NCBI RefSeq assembly: GCF_033304595.1
Contig: NZ_CP116341.1
Span: 2,831,001-2,895,000 of the forward strand
Length of the DNA: 64,000 nt
Source of the DNA: Sporosarcina jeotgali
GTDB taxonomy: Bacteria > Bacillota > Bacilli > Bacillales_A > Planococcaceae
Direction: 5' to 3'
This document shows, in pieces, positions 34,507-43,451 of this stretch; positions within the stretch are counted from its first letter, which is position 1, and each line of letters starts with the position of its first letter. The position numbers were made by a program, and so were the translations under genes. The notes under the pieces were generated by a model. The model made no database searches. It saw only the letters and a program-made list of their open reading frames with translations, and was not told the origin of the DNA.

Positions 34507-36081
34507 TTATTTCCCTTTATACATGATCTCTCCCGCCACAACAGTCATAACGGTTTTCGCTTTCAGCATGTCTTCACTGTCCACAGTTAACAGATCACGA
34601 TCTAAAATGGTAAAATCGGCATCGAAGCCTTTTGCGATTTTCCCGCGGCTGTCTGCTTTGTCCATGGTTGCTGCACTTCCTGAAGTAAACAGTGCCACAG
34701 ATTCATAACGGCTCAATTTCTCTTCCGGCAAATAGCCTCCGTGCGTTTCTCCTGGCTTGCGCCGGTATGCAGCTGCATAGATTCCGAGCAGCGGGTCCAC
34801 TTCTTCAACTGGGGCATCTGATCCCCCTCCGCAGATAAAGCCGCGGTCGATTAGCTTTTTCCATGCGTATGCCCAGGCCATCCGTTCTTCTCCGAGACGG
34901 TCTTTGACCCATGGGAAATCAGATGGCACAAATACTGGCTGAATGTCGAGAATGACCGGAAGTTTCTCCAGGCGATCGACCAGCTCGTCACTCAGTACAT
35001 TGACATGGATGATTCGGTCCCGCTTCCCTGCTGCCGGCGGGTTTACTTCAATTACATCCAGCAACTTTTCCAATGCTTTATCACCGATTGTATGCACGGC
35101 GACCGCTTCACCATAATGCCGTGCAAGCTCAACGTTTTTCCGGATTTCTTCATCTGTCAGTACTGCCATCCCTGAATTCTCTGGGTCATCTGAATACGGC
35201 TCGTTCAACAGTGCTGTTCGCCCCCCAAGCGCCCCGTCGATGAAGAATTTCATTTCCCCGCCGTGAATCCAAGGTTCATCATACGTCGCTTCGTCTTCCA
35301 TTAGTAATTGAAAGACTGTGGAACGACGCAGCAAATGTGCACGGAATTTCAGCTTGTCCTCACCGATCACATTCCGAAACGCCTGAAGCGGGTTGCGATA
35401 GTCTTCATAATACCCAAGGTCATCCGTCACAGCGCCTGTAATTCCGCGAGCTAGCAAGTCTTCAACGGACGCCTGTAATGCACGAGTGAGTACCGCTTCA
35501 TCCGGCACCGGAATAACTGCTTCTACCAGATCCGCAGCCCCTTCAAGTAATAGTCCCGTCGCTTCTCCCGACTCATCCCTCACAATCGTACCGTTACCCG
35601 GATCAGGTGTGTCTTTCGTAATACCCGCCAGTTCTAACGCTTTCGAATTGGCAAGAGCAGCGTGACGGCATGTGCGCTTTAAAAACATTGGAGACGTACT
35701 GATTGAGTCCAACTCTGAGCGGGTCACAATCCGACGGTCTAAGAAGTTATTTTCGTTCCATCCGTCCGCAGTGAACCACTCGCCTGCCGGATGATCTGCA
35801 CTTGCCTCTTTCAGTCTGCCAAGCATATCTTCCGCAGAATTCACATATGACAGGTCCAATTGCAGCAGCCGGCTCCCATGCCCAATCATATGCATATGGC
35901 TATCGATGAACCCCGGATACATGACAGCCCCATGCAAGTCCACTTCATTATCTGCCTGCGTTCGTAACGTATCGAAGCTCCCTGCTTCAACAATTGTCCC
36001 ATCTTCCGTTAATACAGCGTCTACCGTCTCACCCACTTTTTCCATCGTATAAATCATGCCATTATGCCAGATTGTTTTCAT
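34507..36081 (-). CDS. Amidohydrolase-family protein (YtcJ-like)
   Basis: A 524-residue metal-dependent hydrolase of the amidohydrolase_3 group. The metal motif is FIDSHMHMIGHG (HxH near residues 62-64). A conserved Glu/Lys position is in MKFFIDGALGGRTA. Later His appear in AVHTIGDKAL, and the final metal Asp in CGGGSDAPVEEVDP. Family members hydrolyse N-substituted amides or formamides; the substrate here is unknown. It is monocistronic, divergent from ytoQ. GC content returns to the chromosomal level here, marking the end of the AT-rich island. Confidence 0.88.
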   Translation of the reverse strand: MKTIWHNGMIYTMEKVGETVDAVLTEDGTIVEAGSFDTLRTQADNEVDLHGAVMYPGFIDSHMHMIGHGSRLLQLDLSYVNSAEDMLGRLKEASADHPAGEWFTADGWNENNFLDRRIVTRSELDSISTSPMFLKRTCRHAALANSKALELAGITKDTPDPGNGTIVRDESGEATGLLLEGAADLVEAVIPVPDEAVLTRALQASVEDLLARGITGAVTDDLGYYEDYRNPLQAFRNVIGEDKLKFRAHLLRRSTVFQLLMEDEATYDEPWIHGGEMKFFIDGALGGRTALLNEPYSDDPENSGMAVLTDEEIRKNVELARHYGEAVAVHTIGDKALEKLLDVIEVNPPAAGKRDRIIHVNVLSDELVDRLEKLPVILDIQPVFVPSDFPWVKDRLGEERMAWAYAWKKLIDRGFICGGGSDAPVEEVDPLLGIYAAAYRRKPGETHGGYLPEEKLSRYESVALFTSGSAATMDKADSRGKIAKGFDADFTILDRDLLTVDSEDMLKAKTVMTVVAGEIMYKGK

Positions 36082-36178
36082 ATCCCCATCGCACTCCTTT
36101 TCCTTATTGTACTCGCCGCGACAATTTGAGGCAATATTCTGCTACAATGAAATCACTAGACTCAAGGGGGAGATTCAA

Positions 36179-36619
36179 ATGGAATTATCGATTTACTTAG
36201 CAGGTGAAATTCACAGTTCGTGGCGTGATGAGATTAAGGAAAAAGCAGCGGCTCTGAAGTTGCCTGTCACATTTTACGGACCTATGGAAGACCACGACCG
36301 TTCGGACAATATCGGTGAAGAAATCCTAGGCAAGCAGCACGATGCCGTTGCTAAAGATGCTGCAGCCTCGAGCTTCAATAACTTGCGGACTGAATTGCTG
36401 CTTAAGAAAAGTGACTTGGTCATCGCGTTATTCGGTGAAAAGTATAAGCAATGGAACACAGCCATGGATGCAAGTACAGCAGTTGCACTCAACAAACCAT
36501 TGATATTAATACGTCCGCATGAGCATCATCATGCACTTAAAGAACTTTCTAGAAAAGCTCATGCGACTGTAGAAACACCCGACCAAGCATTAAAAGCTCT
36601 CAAATACATTTTCGAGTGA
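36179..36619 (+). CDS. ytoQ: YtoQ-family protein
   Basis: A 146-residue protein related to nucleoside 2-deoxyribosyltransferases. The start is MELSIYLAGEIHSSWRDEI (YLAGEIHS motif), with KSDLVIALFGEKYKQWNTAMDA in the middle. The family is conserved in Bacillaceae and its reaction is not known. AAGGGGGAG lies seven bases before the ATG, which favours this start over longer in-frame ones that overlap the divergent amidohydrolase gene. Confidence 0.9.
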   Translation: MELSIYLAGEIHSSWRDEIKEKAAALKLPVTFYGPMEDHDRSDNIGEEILGKQHDAVAKDAAASSFNNLRTELLLKKSDLVIALFGEKYKQWNTAMDASTAVALNKPLILIRPHEHHHALKELSRKAHATVETPDQALKALKYIFE

Positions 36620-36625
36620 TTCAAC

Positions 36626-36679
36626 TTTACACAATCTTTACATTGCCTTCACACGCTCTCAACAATTCTTCTCTATACT
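36626..36679 (+). promoter_or_regulatory. PhoP box and -10 of pstB
   Basis: Four hexamers at an exact 11-bp step: TTTACA (36626), TTTACA (36637), TTCACA (36648) and TCAACA (36659). After 9 bases comes TATACT (36674-36679). This is the architecture of Bacillus PhoP-activated promoters (TTHAYA repeats replacing a -35). Confidence 0.88.
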
Positions 36680-36711
36680 GATGGAGAAGTTACAAGAGAG
36701 GGGCAGCGAGC

Positions 36712-37524
36712 ATGACAACATTAACGAATTACCGACCCACCACTCGGTTGCGGGTTGTTGAACGAACTGAAGCGCCCGCAGCGATTTTTACAACGGCAGA
36801 TTTGAATGTTTGGTATGGAGACACTCACGCACTGAAAAATATCGATTTGACCATCTTTCAAAACGAAGTAACGGCAATCATCGGACCATCCGGATGCGGG
36901 AAGTCCACGTATTTAAAAACGCTAAACCGCATGGTGGAAACCAATCCTGCTGTACGTATTTCCGGATCTGCCCAGTTTAAAGAAATGGATTTGCTGAATG
37001 CCACCGTGGAACGCTTGCGATCTGAAGTTGGTATGGTATTCCAAAAGCCAAATCCGTTTCCAAAATCAATTTATGACAATGTAGCCTATGGACCCAAATT
37101 ACACGGGATTCGTAAAAAGGCGATGCTGGATGAAATCGTAGAAAACAGCTTAAAAAAAGCTGCACTTTGGGATGAAGTCAAAGATCGTCTTTCTGCCAGC
37201 GCATTCGGGTTATCCGGCGGCCAGCAGCAGCGGCTTTGCATTGCCCGTTCACTTGCAATTGAACCTTCTGTCTTACTCATGGACGAACCCACTTCCGCAC
37301 TGGACCCTGTATCGACGAACAAAGTGGAAGAATTGATTGGCGAGTTAAAAAAAGATGTCTCTATTGTCATCGTTACGCACAATATGCAGCAAGCTGCACG
37401 GATTTCCGATCGCACTGCCTTTTTCCTGCATGGAGAAGTCGTCGAATATGACCGGACCGAAGTCATTTTCGAGCGTCCTTCCAGCCGCTTGACCGATGAT
37501 TATGTAAATGGAAGATTTGGATGA
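36712..37524 (+). CDS. pstB: Phosphate ABC transporter ATP-binding protein
   Basis: A 270-residue ATPase of the high-affinity phosphate importer. Walker A is GPSGCGKST (58-66), then the PstB-specific Q-loop region [19 protein letters not shown], signature LSGGQQQR, Walker [13 protein letters not shown], and H-loop VTHNMQQ. An N-terminal extension of about 25 residues precedes the conserved core. Unusually it is not next to pstA: it has its own PhoP box and terminator and is separated from pstS-C-A by a sensor kinase gene and a tandem array. Confidence 0.96.
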   Translation: MTTLTNYRPTTRLRVVERTEAPAAIFTTADLNVWYGDTHALKNIDLTIFQNEVTAIIGPSGCGKSTYLKTLNRMVETNPAVRISGSAQFKEMDLLNATVERLRSEVGMVFQKPNPFPKSIYDNVAYGPKLHGIRKKAMLDEIVENSLKKAALWDEVKDRLSASAFGLSGGQQQRLCIARSLAIEPSVLLMDEPTSALDPVSTNKVEELIGELKKDVSIVIVTHNMQQAARISDRTAFFLHGEVVEYDRTEVIFERPSSRLTDDYVNGRFG

Positions 37525-37535
37525 ATGATGAACAG

Positions 37536-37572
37536 GCTGTTCCCTTCTTACGTGAGGGAACAGCTTTTTTTA
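37536..37572 (+). terminator. Terminator of pstB
   Basis: GCTGTTCCCT...AGGGAACAGC is followed by TTTTTTTATA. This makes pstB monocistronic. Confidence 0.9.
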
Positions 37573-37660
37573 TATTTTTAATTTGCAGAAAAATTCCCTA
37601 CGCAAAACGTACTAGCATGGTAGAATAGGAATATCAAATTAGAAGATGACGAGGTGTACC

Positions 37661-40468
37661 GTGCGCAAGAAGAGCATTCGTACCTATTATATGAGAATCA
37701 TTGCAGCACTTTCGATCGGATTGCTGCTATTACTTGGGGCAGCGTATTTCTACAGTACCTCCATGTTCGAGCAGCGCAGTGAAGAACTCGTTGCACAAAC
37801 TGAAAAAGCAGAGGTCATCAGCGAACTCTCCGACAGCATCTCGAACCTCTTTTTTCGCACACGGGGATTTTACGCATTTAAATTCGAGCATGAATTGAAA
37901 TTGGCCCATGAAGAACTTCGTAAAATCGATGCCTTAAACAATCGATTGAATTCGATTGAGTTAACAGAGGAGGAACAGCAATTCACCACGGAGATTCATG
38001 GATTCATTTCCAACTTTGAAAAGGTTGTCCTTCCGAAAGCCATAGAATTTGTAGACAACGACGACTACGAAGGCTTGCGGGAATTGTCTGGGGCTGGAAC
38101 TAACCTTTCAGTCAATCAGTTCATTAAGTATGCAGACCAGTACGAACAGCAAGCACAGAACGCTCGAGATGACTTTTATCAAAAATCTGAGCGGCAGCTA
38201 AACCAGCTTTATGCAGCCATTCTATTTGTAGGCATCGCTGCACTTCTGTTCCTGATTTTCTTTAACTGGCGAGTCGTCCGTAAACTTATTTCTCCCATTG
38301 AATCCATGACAACTGCAACAGAACGCTATATGACCGATCAGGACGTCAATTACGAACCCATAGTCCGTGAAGATGAGCTCGGATCACTATCCCGTTCATT
38401 TGCTGGAATGATGGGAACAATTCAAGTGAAAGAACAAGAATTGCTGGCGCAAAACGAGGAGCTTTTGTCTCAACAAGAAGAATTGCTATCCCAGCAGGAT
38501 GAATTATTCGTTCAGAAAAATCAACTTGAAGAAGCGCTCGCTGAAGCGAAACTGGCTAAAGTCCGGTTGGAGCGCTATAACGGACTGAGTCATCAGTTAT
38601 CTTTCTCAGACGATGCAAAAGGAATTGCAACCTCAACTCTCAACTATTTGGATACATTGTTTGTCATTGACCAAGGCATGATCTATCTGCCTTCGACAGA
38701 TCAGCACGTGTTACAAGGGTTTTCAGAAGAGGCTTATGCGAGTTATCCTGATGACCTTGCCAAAGAAGCACTTGAACGATTAAAGACAGAACCTTACTTC
38801 CAGATTGAACGGGAAAGTGAAGACGGGACGATTGCTTATGACTTTTACACAGCACCCCAGTTTACTGGACATACCTTTAAGGCCTTGTTTGTTCTAAGCA
38901 GCTCAACACGAGAATTTTCACCGGAAGATCAGGCGGATTTGTTTGCGCTTGCGAATCGAGTTTCGTTTGCTATCGACCGAATCGATCAGCATGAACTCAT
39001 TAGCAGAGAGCGCCAATTGAATCAGACAATATTGGATAACCTGGAAGAAGGCATTCAATTCATTTCTATGGAAAGCAGACCTGTCCAAGTGAATCAGGCC
39101 CTTTCATTCTTAATTAATCAGCAGGCTGAAACACTTGAACAGCAGGACTGGAAAGAACGTATGGCTGAACTATCTACGAATCCAGAAGCCCTTACAACCT
39201 TCATCAATGCTTCACTCGAAGACGAGAGTACTGGGCTTGCTGAAACTGTCTATACAGTTGAAGGATCAGAGCCAAAAGTAATTACACTCTACGGATCTCC
39301 TGTACATTATGAAGGACAACGGATTGGAACGCTGTTTGTCCACCGGGATATCACCCAAGCTTTTGAAGTCGATAAAATGAAAACAGAACTCGTCTCAACA
39401 GTCAGCCATGAATTGCGCACACCTTTATCAAGTATTCTCGGATTTACCGAATTGTTGATTGGCAAAGAAATGGATAACACTCGGCGCTCCCGATATCTGG
39501 ATGCAATTTATAAAGAAGCAAAACGTCTCACCTCTTTGATTAATGACTTTTTAGATGTGCAGCGCATGGAATCTGGAAACCAGGAGTACACGATGCAAGA
39601 AGTAAATATTGCAGATATTGCTCAACAGACGATTCACAATTTCCCGAACCACGAGAACCATTCGATTACGCTAGAGGCAAACGAGCATCATCCTATATGT
39701 ATGGGGGATCCCGACCGTCTCATCCAAGTCTTTACGAATTTACTGAGCAACGCCATTAAATTCTCTCCTGACGGCGGGGATGTTCTTGTAAAGCTTAGCG
39801 AACAAGGGGATCATTTAAAAGTCACCATCCAGGATCAAGGTATTGGGATACCCGCGGATGAATTGAAGCATATGTTTGAAAAGTTTTATCGGTTTGACAA
39901 TACGTATAGAAGAAAAATCGGAGGTACAGGATTGGGGCTTGCGATTTGCCGTAAAATCGTTGAAAAACATGGCGGCGAGATCACGGTGGAGTCGGAAGAG
40001 AATGTGGGGACTGCAGTGAGTTTTACAATTCCTATAAAGCCTGTTCAGAACCGATTGCCTGAGCGCTCTGACTTACCCGCCATCGTGGTGGTCGAGGATG
40101 ATCCAAGTATCGCTTTGTTGTTAGAAGAAGAATTGAAAGCACATGAGTATGAAGTTTTCCAATTCCAAGATGTAGCCAGTTCGTTTGCCTACGCGAAAAA
40201 GAATAAGCCCGATTGTATGGTTATCGACTTAATGCTGAAAGAAGAATTGAAGGGCTGGGATTTAATCGGCATATTGAAGGATGATGCGGAGACACGCCAT
40301 ATTCCGATCATTATCTCTTCCGCGTTGGAACGAGAAGAAGAATTGACACGCAAGTTCGGGATCAGTCATTATATGACGAAGCCGTATCCGCTTCGTACGC
40401 TTTCTGAAACTGTTGCAACGACGTTGAAAGCAGAAGACGGGCGAATTTTATATCCAACCGTTGAGTAA
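37661..40468 (+). CDS. Hybrid sensor histidine kinase with C-terminal receiver
   Basis: 935 residues. Membrane helix 1 is about 10-28, a helical external domain about 30-175 follows, and helix 2 is about 178-198. A HAMP domain (about 200-255) leads to a coiled coil with repeated EELLSQQ, a GAF-like domain (about 305-450) and a PAS-like domain (about 455-565). HisKA has TVSHELRTPLSSILGF; HATPase has LLSNAIKFS, DQGIGIPAD and GTGLGLAICRKIVEKHGG. The receiver has VVEDDPS and phospho-acceptor VIDLML. I chose GTG at 37661 (GAGGTG upstream). It lies between pstB and pstS but has its own promoter region and terminator; a role in phosphate sensing is only a possibility. Confidence 0.9.
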   Translation: MRKKSIRTYYMRIIAALSIGLLLLLGAAYFYSTSMFEQRSEELVAQTEKAEVISELSDSISNLFFRTRGFYAFKFEHELKLAHEELRKIDALNNRLNSIELTEEEQQFTTEIHGFISNFEKVVLPKAIEFVDNDDYEGLRELSGAGTNLSVNQFIKYADQYEQQAQNARDDFYQKSERQLNQLYAAILFVGIAALLFLIFFNWRVVRKLISPIESMTTATERYMTDQDVNYEPIVREDELGSLSRSFAGMMGTIQVKEQELLAQNEELLSQQEELLSQQDELFVQKNQLEEALAEAKLAKVRLERYNGLSHQLSFSDDAKGIATSTLNYLDTLFVIDQGMIYLPSTDQHVLQGFSEEAYASYPDDLAKEALERLKTEPYFQIERESEDGTIAYDFYTAPQFTGHTFKALFVLSSSTREFSPEDQADLFALANRVSFAIDRIDQHELISRERQLNQTILDNLEEGIQFISMESRPVQVNQALSFLINQQAETLEQQDWKERMAELSTNPEALTTFINASLEDESTGLAETVYTVEGSEPKVITLYGSPVHYEGQRIGTLFVHRDITQAFEVDKMKTELVSTVSHELRTPLSSILGFTELLIGKEMDNTRRSRYLDAIYKEAKRLTSLINDFLDVQRMESGNQEYTMQEVNIADIAQQTIHNFPNHENHSITLEANEHHPICMGDPDRLIQVFTNLLSNAIKFSPDGGDVLVKLSEQGDHLKVTIQDQGIGIPADELKHMFEKFYRFDNTYRRKIGGTGLGLAICRKIVEKHGGEITVESEENVGTAVSFTIPIKPVQNRLPERSDLPAIVVVEDDPSIALLLEEELKAHEYEVFQFQDVASSFAYAKKNKPDCMVIDLMLKEELKGWDLIGILKDDAETRHIPIIISSALEREEELTRKFGISHYMTKPYPLRTLSETVATTLKAEDGRILYPTVE

Positions 40469-40482
40469 CGTGAGTCACTGGG

Positions 40483-40523
40483 TGTGCAGGAAGTTTCCTG
40501 CATCGCCTGGCGGCTTTTTTTGT
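40483..40523 (+). terminator. Terminator of the hybrid kinase gene
   Basis: TGCAGGAA-GT-TTCCTGCA (perfect 8-bp arms) and a second short GC stem are followed by TTTTTTT. Confidence 0.7.
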
Positions 40524-40539
40524 GGTCGGTTACCGCGCG

Positions 40540-41360
40540 GGACGGGCGGGTTCGTCTCGGGAACGAGCGGGTTTGCCGCGGGAACGGGCGGGTTCCCTCC
40601 CGCAACGAGCGGGTTCGGCCCGGGAACGGGCGGGTTCCCTCGCAGAACGAGCGGGTTCGTCCCGGGAACGGGCGGGTTCCCTCGCAGAACGAGCGGGTTC
40701 GACGTCGAAACGGGCGGGTTCCCTCCCGCAACGAGCGGGTTCGGCCCGGGAACGGGCGGGTTCCCTCCCGCAACGAGCGGGTTCGTCCCGGGAACGAGCG
40801 GGTTCCCTCCCGCAACGAGCGGGTTCGTCCCGGGAACGGGCGGGTTCCCTCCCGCAACGAGCGGGTTCGGCCCCGGAACGAGCGGGTTCCCTCCCGCAAC
40901 GAGCGGGTTCGTCTCGGGAACGGGCGGGTTCCCTCCCGCAACGAGCGGGTTCGTCCCGGGAACGGGCGGGTTCCCTCCCGCAACGAGCGGGTTCGTCCCG
41001 GGAACGGGCGGGTTCCCTCCCGCAACGAGCGGGTTCGTCCCGGGAACGGGCGGGTTCCCTCGTGCAACGAGCGGGTTCGTCCCGGGAACGGGCGGGTTCG
41101 GACCCGGAATGAGCGGGTTCGACCCCGGAACGAGCGAGTTCCCTCCCGCAACGGGCGGGTTCCCTCCCGCAATGAGCGGGTTCGTCCCGGGAACGGGCGG
41201 GTTCCCTCGCACAACGAGCGGGTTCGTCCCCGGAACGAGCGGGTTCCCTCCCGCAACGGGCGGGTTCGTCCCGGGAACGGGCGGGTTCCCTCCCGCAACG
41301 AGCGGGTTCCCTCGCACAACGAGCGGGTTCGTCCCCTGAACGAGCGGGTTCCCTCTCGCC
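40540..41360. repeat. GC-rich tandem array of ~39 21-bp monomers
   Basis: Two monomer types alternate: A = GGGAACGGGCGGGTTCCCTCC and B = CGCAACGAGCGGGTTCGTCCC (each shown once; variants differ at one to three bases). Type A contains the palindrome GGGAAC-N6-GTTCCC. Since 21 is a multiple of 3, every stop-free frame stays open for the whole array, giving long spurious ORFs on both strands with no sign of coding selection. The array ends about 30 bp before the pstS PhoP box. The core ACGAGCG resembles the ATGAGCG core of the 20-bp satellite at 6-7.6 kb. The function is unknown. Confidence 0.92.
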
Positions 41361-41391
41361 GCACACCCCGGCTCCCCACCTCCCCCTCATC

Positions 41392-41445
41392 TTTACACAG
41401 TCTTTACACTTCTCCCATACTGCCTTTACACTCCATCCCTATACT
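41392..41445 (+). promoter_or_regulatory. PhoP box and -10 of pstSCA
   Basis: Hexamers at an 11-bp step: TTTACA (41392), TTTACA (41403), CCCATA (41414, degenerate) and TTTACA (41425). After 9 bases comes TATACT (41440-41445). The geometry is identical to the pstB promoter. Confidence 0.87.
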
Positions 41446-41491
41446 AAAAGTTGAAAGGCACACAAAACATAAACAAAGGGGAGAACATTCA

Positions 41492-42460
41492 TTGATCAAA
41501 TCCATTAAAAACTCCATTCTTATCGGAGTGGCGGCTCTCACACTTACTGCTTGTAACGCAAAGAATGAGGAAAGCGGCACAGCTTCCGCCAATGCATCTG
41601 CGGAACTTGAAGGCAGTGTTCTCATCGATGGCTCTGGAACGGTTTATCCGCTCATGGCGAAACTCGCTGAAAACTACATGTTAGAAGAACAAGAGGGTGT
41701 ATCTGTAGAAGTGAGCCGTGCTGGAACAAGTGCTGGATTCAAGAAATTCCTTGTGAAAGATGGAACAGATTTCAATGATGCTTCTCGTAATATAAAAGAT
41801 GAAGAGACTCAAGCGGCAGAGGATGCGGGAATTGAAGTGAAAGAACTCAAACTCGCACTGGATGGTCTCACATTCGTTGTCAACAAGGACAATGACTGGG
41901 TGGATCAGCTGACACCTGAACAACTCATTAGCATTTTCACAGCAGACAGTGACATCACTAAGTGGTCGGATCTGGACCCTTCTTGGCCAGACGAAGAAAT
42001 TAAAGCCATGGGACCTAATGAAAACCACGGAACTTACGAATTCTTCTATGAGAAAGTTTTAGAAGAACAAGATTTAAAGCCTTCTGTCAATTTGCAGCAA
42101 GACTACTCGACTCTCGTCACACTTGTCTCTGAAGACAAGAATGGTATCGCATTCTTCGGATTTGGATACTATGCAGGCAACCAAGAGAAGCTTCAAGCAG
42201 TACCTGTCGACTTTGGGAACGGTCCCGTTGAACCATCCCTTGAAACAATTGCTGAAGATGGCGATTATGCAACTTTCACTCGCCCCGTCTTTACGTATTT
42301 GAATGTAGGGCATGCAAAAGAAAAGCCTCAAGTACTTGATTATGCTAAATATGTGTTAGAGAATGCCAACAAGATGGCTGGGGAAACTGGGTTTGCTCCA
42401 ATTCCTGAAGCTGAAAGTAAAGAGAACTTGGATTTCTTGAATACACTGGGTGATAAGTAA
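41492..42460 (+). CDS. pstS: Phosphate-binding lipoprotein of the Pst importer
   Basis: A 322-residue extracytoplasmic substrate-binding protein. The signal peptide ends in the lipobox LTLTACNA. The mature start VLIDGSGTVYPL and the segment VSRAGTSAGFKKF bind phosphate in the PstS family; SDLDPSWPDEEIKAMGPNENHGTYEFF is also typical. I chose the TTG at 41492, which has AAAGGGGAG eight bases upstream and gives a proper signal peptide. The same frame is open through the upstream repeat array, so a naive call would produce a false 658-residue fusion. It is the first gene of pstS-pstC-pstA. Confidence 0.95.
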   Translation: MIKSIKNSILIGVAALTLTACNAKNEESGTASANASAELEGSVLIDGSGTVYPLMAKLAENYMLEEQEGVSVEVSRAGTSAGFKKFLVKDGTDFNDASRNIKDEETQAAEDAGIEVKELKLALDGLTFVVNKDNDWVDQLTPEQLISIFTADSDITKWSDLDPSWPDEEIKAMGPNENHGTYEFFYEKVLEEQDLKPSVNLQQDYSTLVTLVSEDKNGIAFFGFGYYAGNQEKLQAVPVDFGNGPVEPSLETIAEDGDYATFTRPVFTYLNVGHAKEKPQVLDYAKYVLENANKMAGETGFAPIPEAESKENLDFLNTLGDK

Positions 42461-42496
42461 GATACCGCCATTCATCGCAGAAAAGGAGGAGAGGCT

Positions 42497-43450
42497 ATGA
42501 CATCTCCATTCCCAGCAGGCTCAAGCAGCAACAGTATCCGTGACCTCATCCGTCACAATCAAAACCAGAAGACCTTCAGAAAAACGCTTGAAACGTATAT
42601 TCCGCGATTTCTGTTCTTGCTTGCTTCCCTATCCGTCTTTACGACGGTAGGGATTCTCATCATTCTGATGACCGAAACCATTGAGTTTTTCAAAGCAGTT
42701 CCGATAATCGAGTTCTTTACAGGAACTGTGTTGAAACCACTGAGTCAAACACCGGAATACGGGATACTCCCGCTTGTAATGGGGACCCTTGTTTCATCTG
42801 GAATTGCAATCTTGGTTGCAGGACCAATCGGTCTTATGGCAGCCATCTATTTGAGTGAATATGCGTCTAAACGAGTTCGAAGCATTCTAAAGCCTTCACT
42901 AGAACTATTGGCCGGCGTCCCTACGATCGTCTACGGATTCTTTGCATTCACATTTGTTACGCCTTTGCTCCGTCAATGGATTCCCAGTCTTGAAGCAACG
43001 AATATCTTAAGTCCCGGTTTGGTAATGGGTGTGATGATCATACCGATGATTGCTTCGCTTTCAGAAGATGCGATGCGGTCTGTACCTGAAGCTATGCGTG
43101 AAGGTTCTGCAGCACTTGGTGCCACTAAATTAGAAACGGCAGTGAAAGTAGTCGTGCCGGCTGCGCTTTCCGGTATTATCGCTTCCTTCGTTCTCGGTAT
43201 ATCACGTGCACTCGGGGAAACGATGATTGTTGCCATTGCCAGCGGCAGTTCCAAGAACTTTACGTTCGATATTACAGAGTCCATGCAAACGATGACCGCC
43301 TATATCGTTGAAGTCACTAGCGGTGATGCAGCAGCAGGTTCTACTGTTTACTACAGTCTTTATGCGGTCGCAATGACTCTATTTGCAACAACATTACTGA
43401 TGAATTTACTTGCAGGAAAAATCGCACGCAAGTTTCGGGAGGTCTATTAA
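42497..43450 (+). CDS. pstC: Phosphate ABC transporter permease
   Basis: A 317-residue inner-membrane permease with about six helices. The binding-protein-dependent transport signature is EAMREGSAALGATKLETAVKVVVPAALSGI (within about 195-225). The upstream LAGVPTIVYGFFAFTFV segment is characteristic of PstC. AAAAGGAGGAG precedes the ATG. It pairs with PstA to form the channel energised by PstB, which is encoded 5 kb upstream. Confidence 0.95.
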   Translation: MTSPFPAGSSSNSIRDLIRHNQNQKTFRKTLETYIPRFLFLLASLSVFTTVGILIILMTETIEFFKAVPIIEFFTGTVLKPLSQTPEYGILPLVMGTLVSSGIAILVAGPIGLMAAIYLSEYASKRVRSILKPSLELLAGVPTIVYGFFAFTFVTPLLRQWIPSLEATNILSPGLVMGVMIIPMIASLSEDAMRSVPEAMREGSAALGATKLETAVKVVVPAALSGIIASFVLGISRALGETMIVAIASGSSKNFTFDITESMQTMTAYIVEVTSGDAAAGSTVYYSLYAVAMTLFATTLLMNLLAGKIARKFREVY

Positions 43451-43451
43451 A

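Noticed and set aside
36712..40468. pstB and the hybrid kinase as one operon
   Set aside because: A strong terminator at 37536-37572 separates them, and the kinase gene has its own upstream region.
40369..41390. Several long ORFs on both strands across the GC-rich array (Arg/Gly-, Pro/Asn- or Thr/Arg-rich proteins)
   Set aside because: A 21-bp period keeps any stop-free frame open, so five frames are open at once. None has a good ribosome site or a non-repeat domain, and the array lies between a terminator and a promoter.
40484..42460. A 658-residue PstS with an N-terminal repeat domain
   Set aside because: It would bury the signal peptide and include the PhoP promoter inside the coding region. 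The TTG at 41492 explains everything better.
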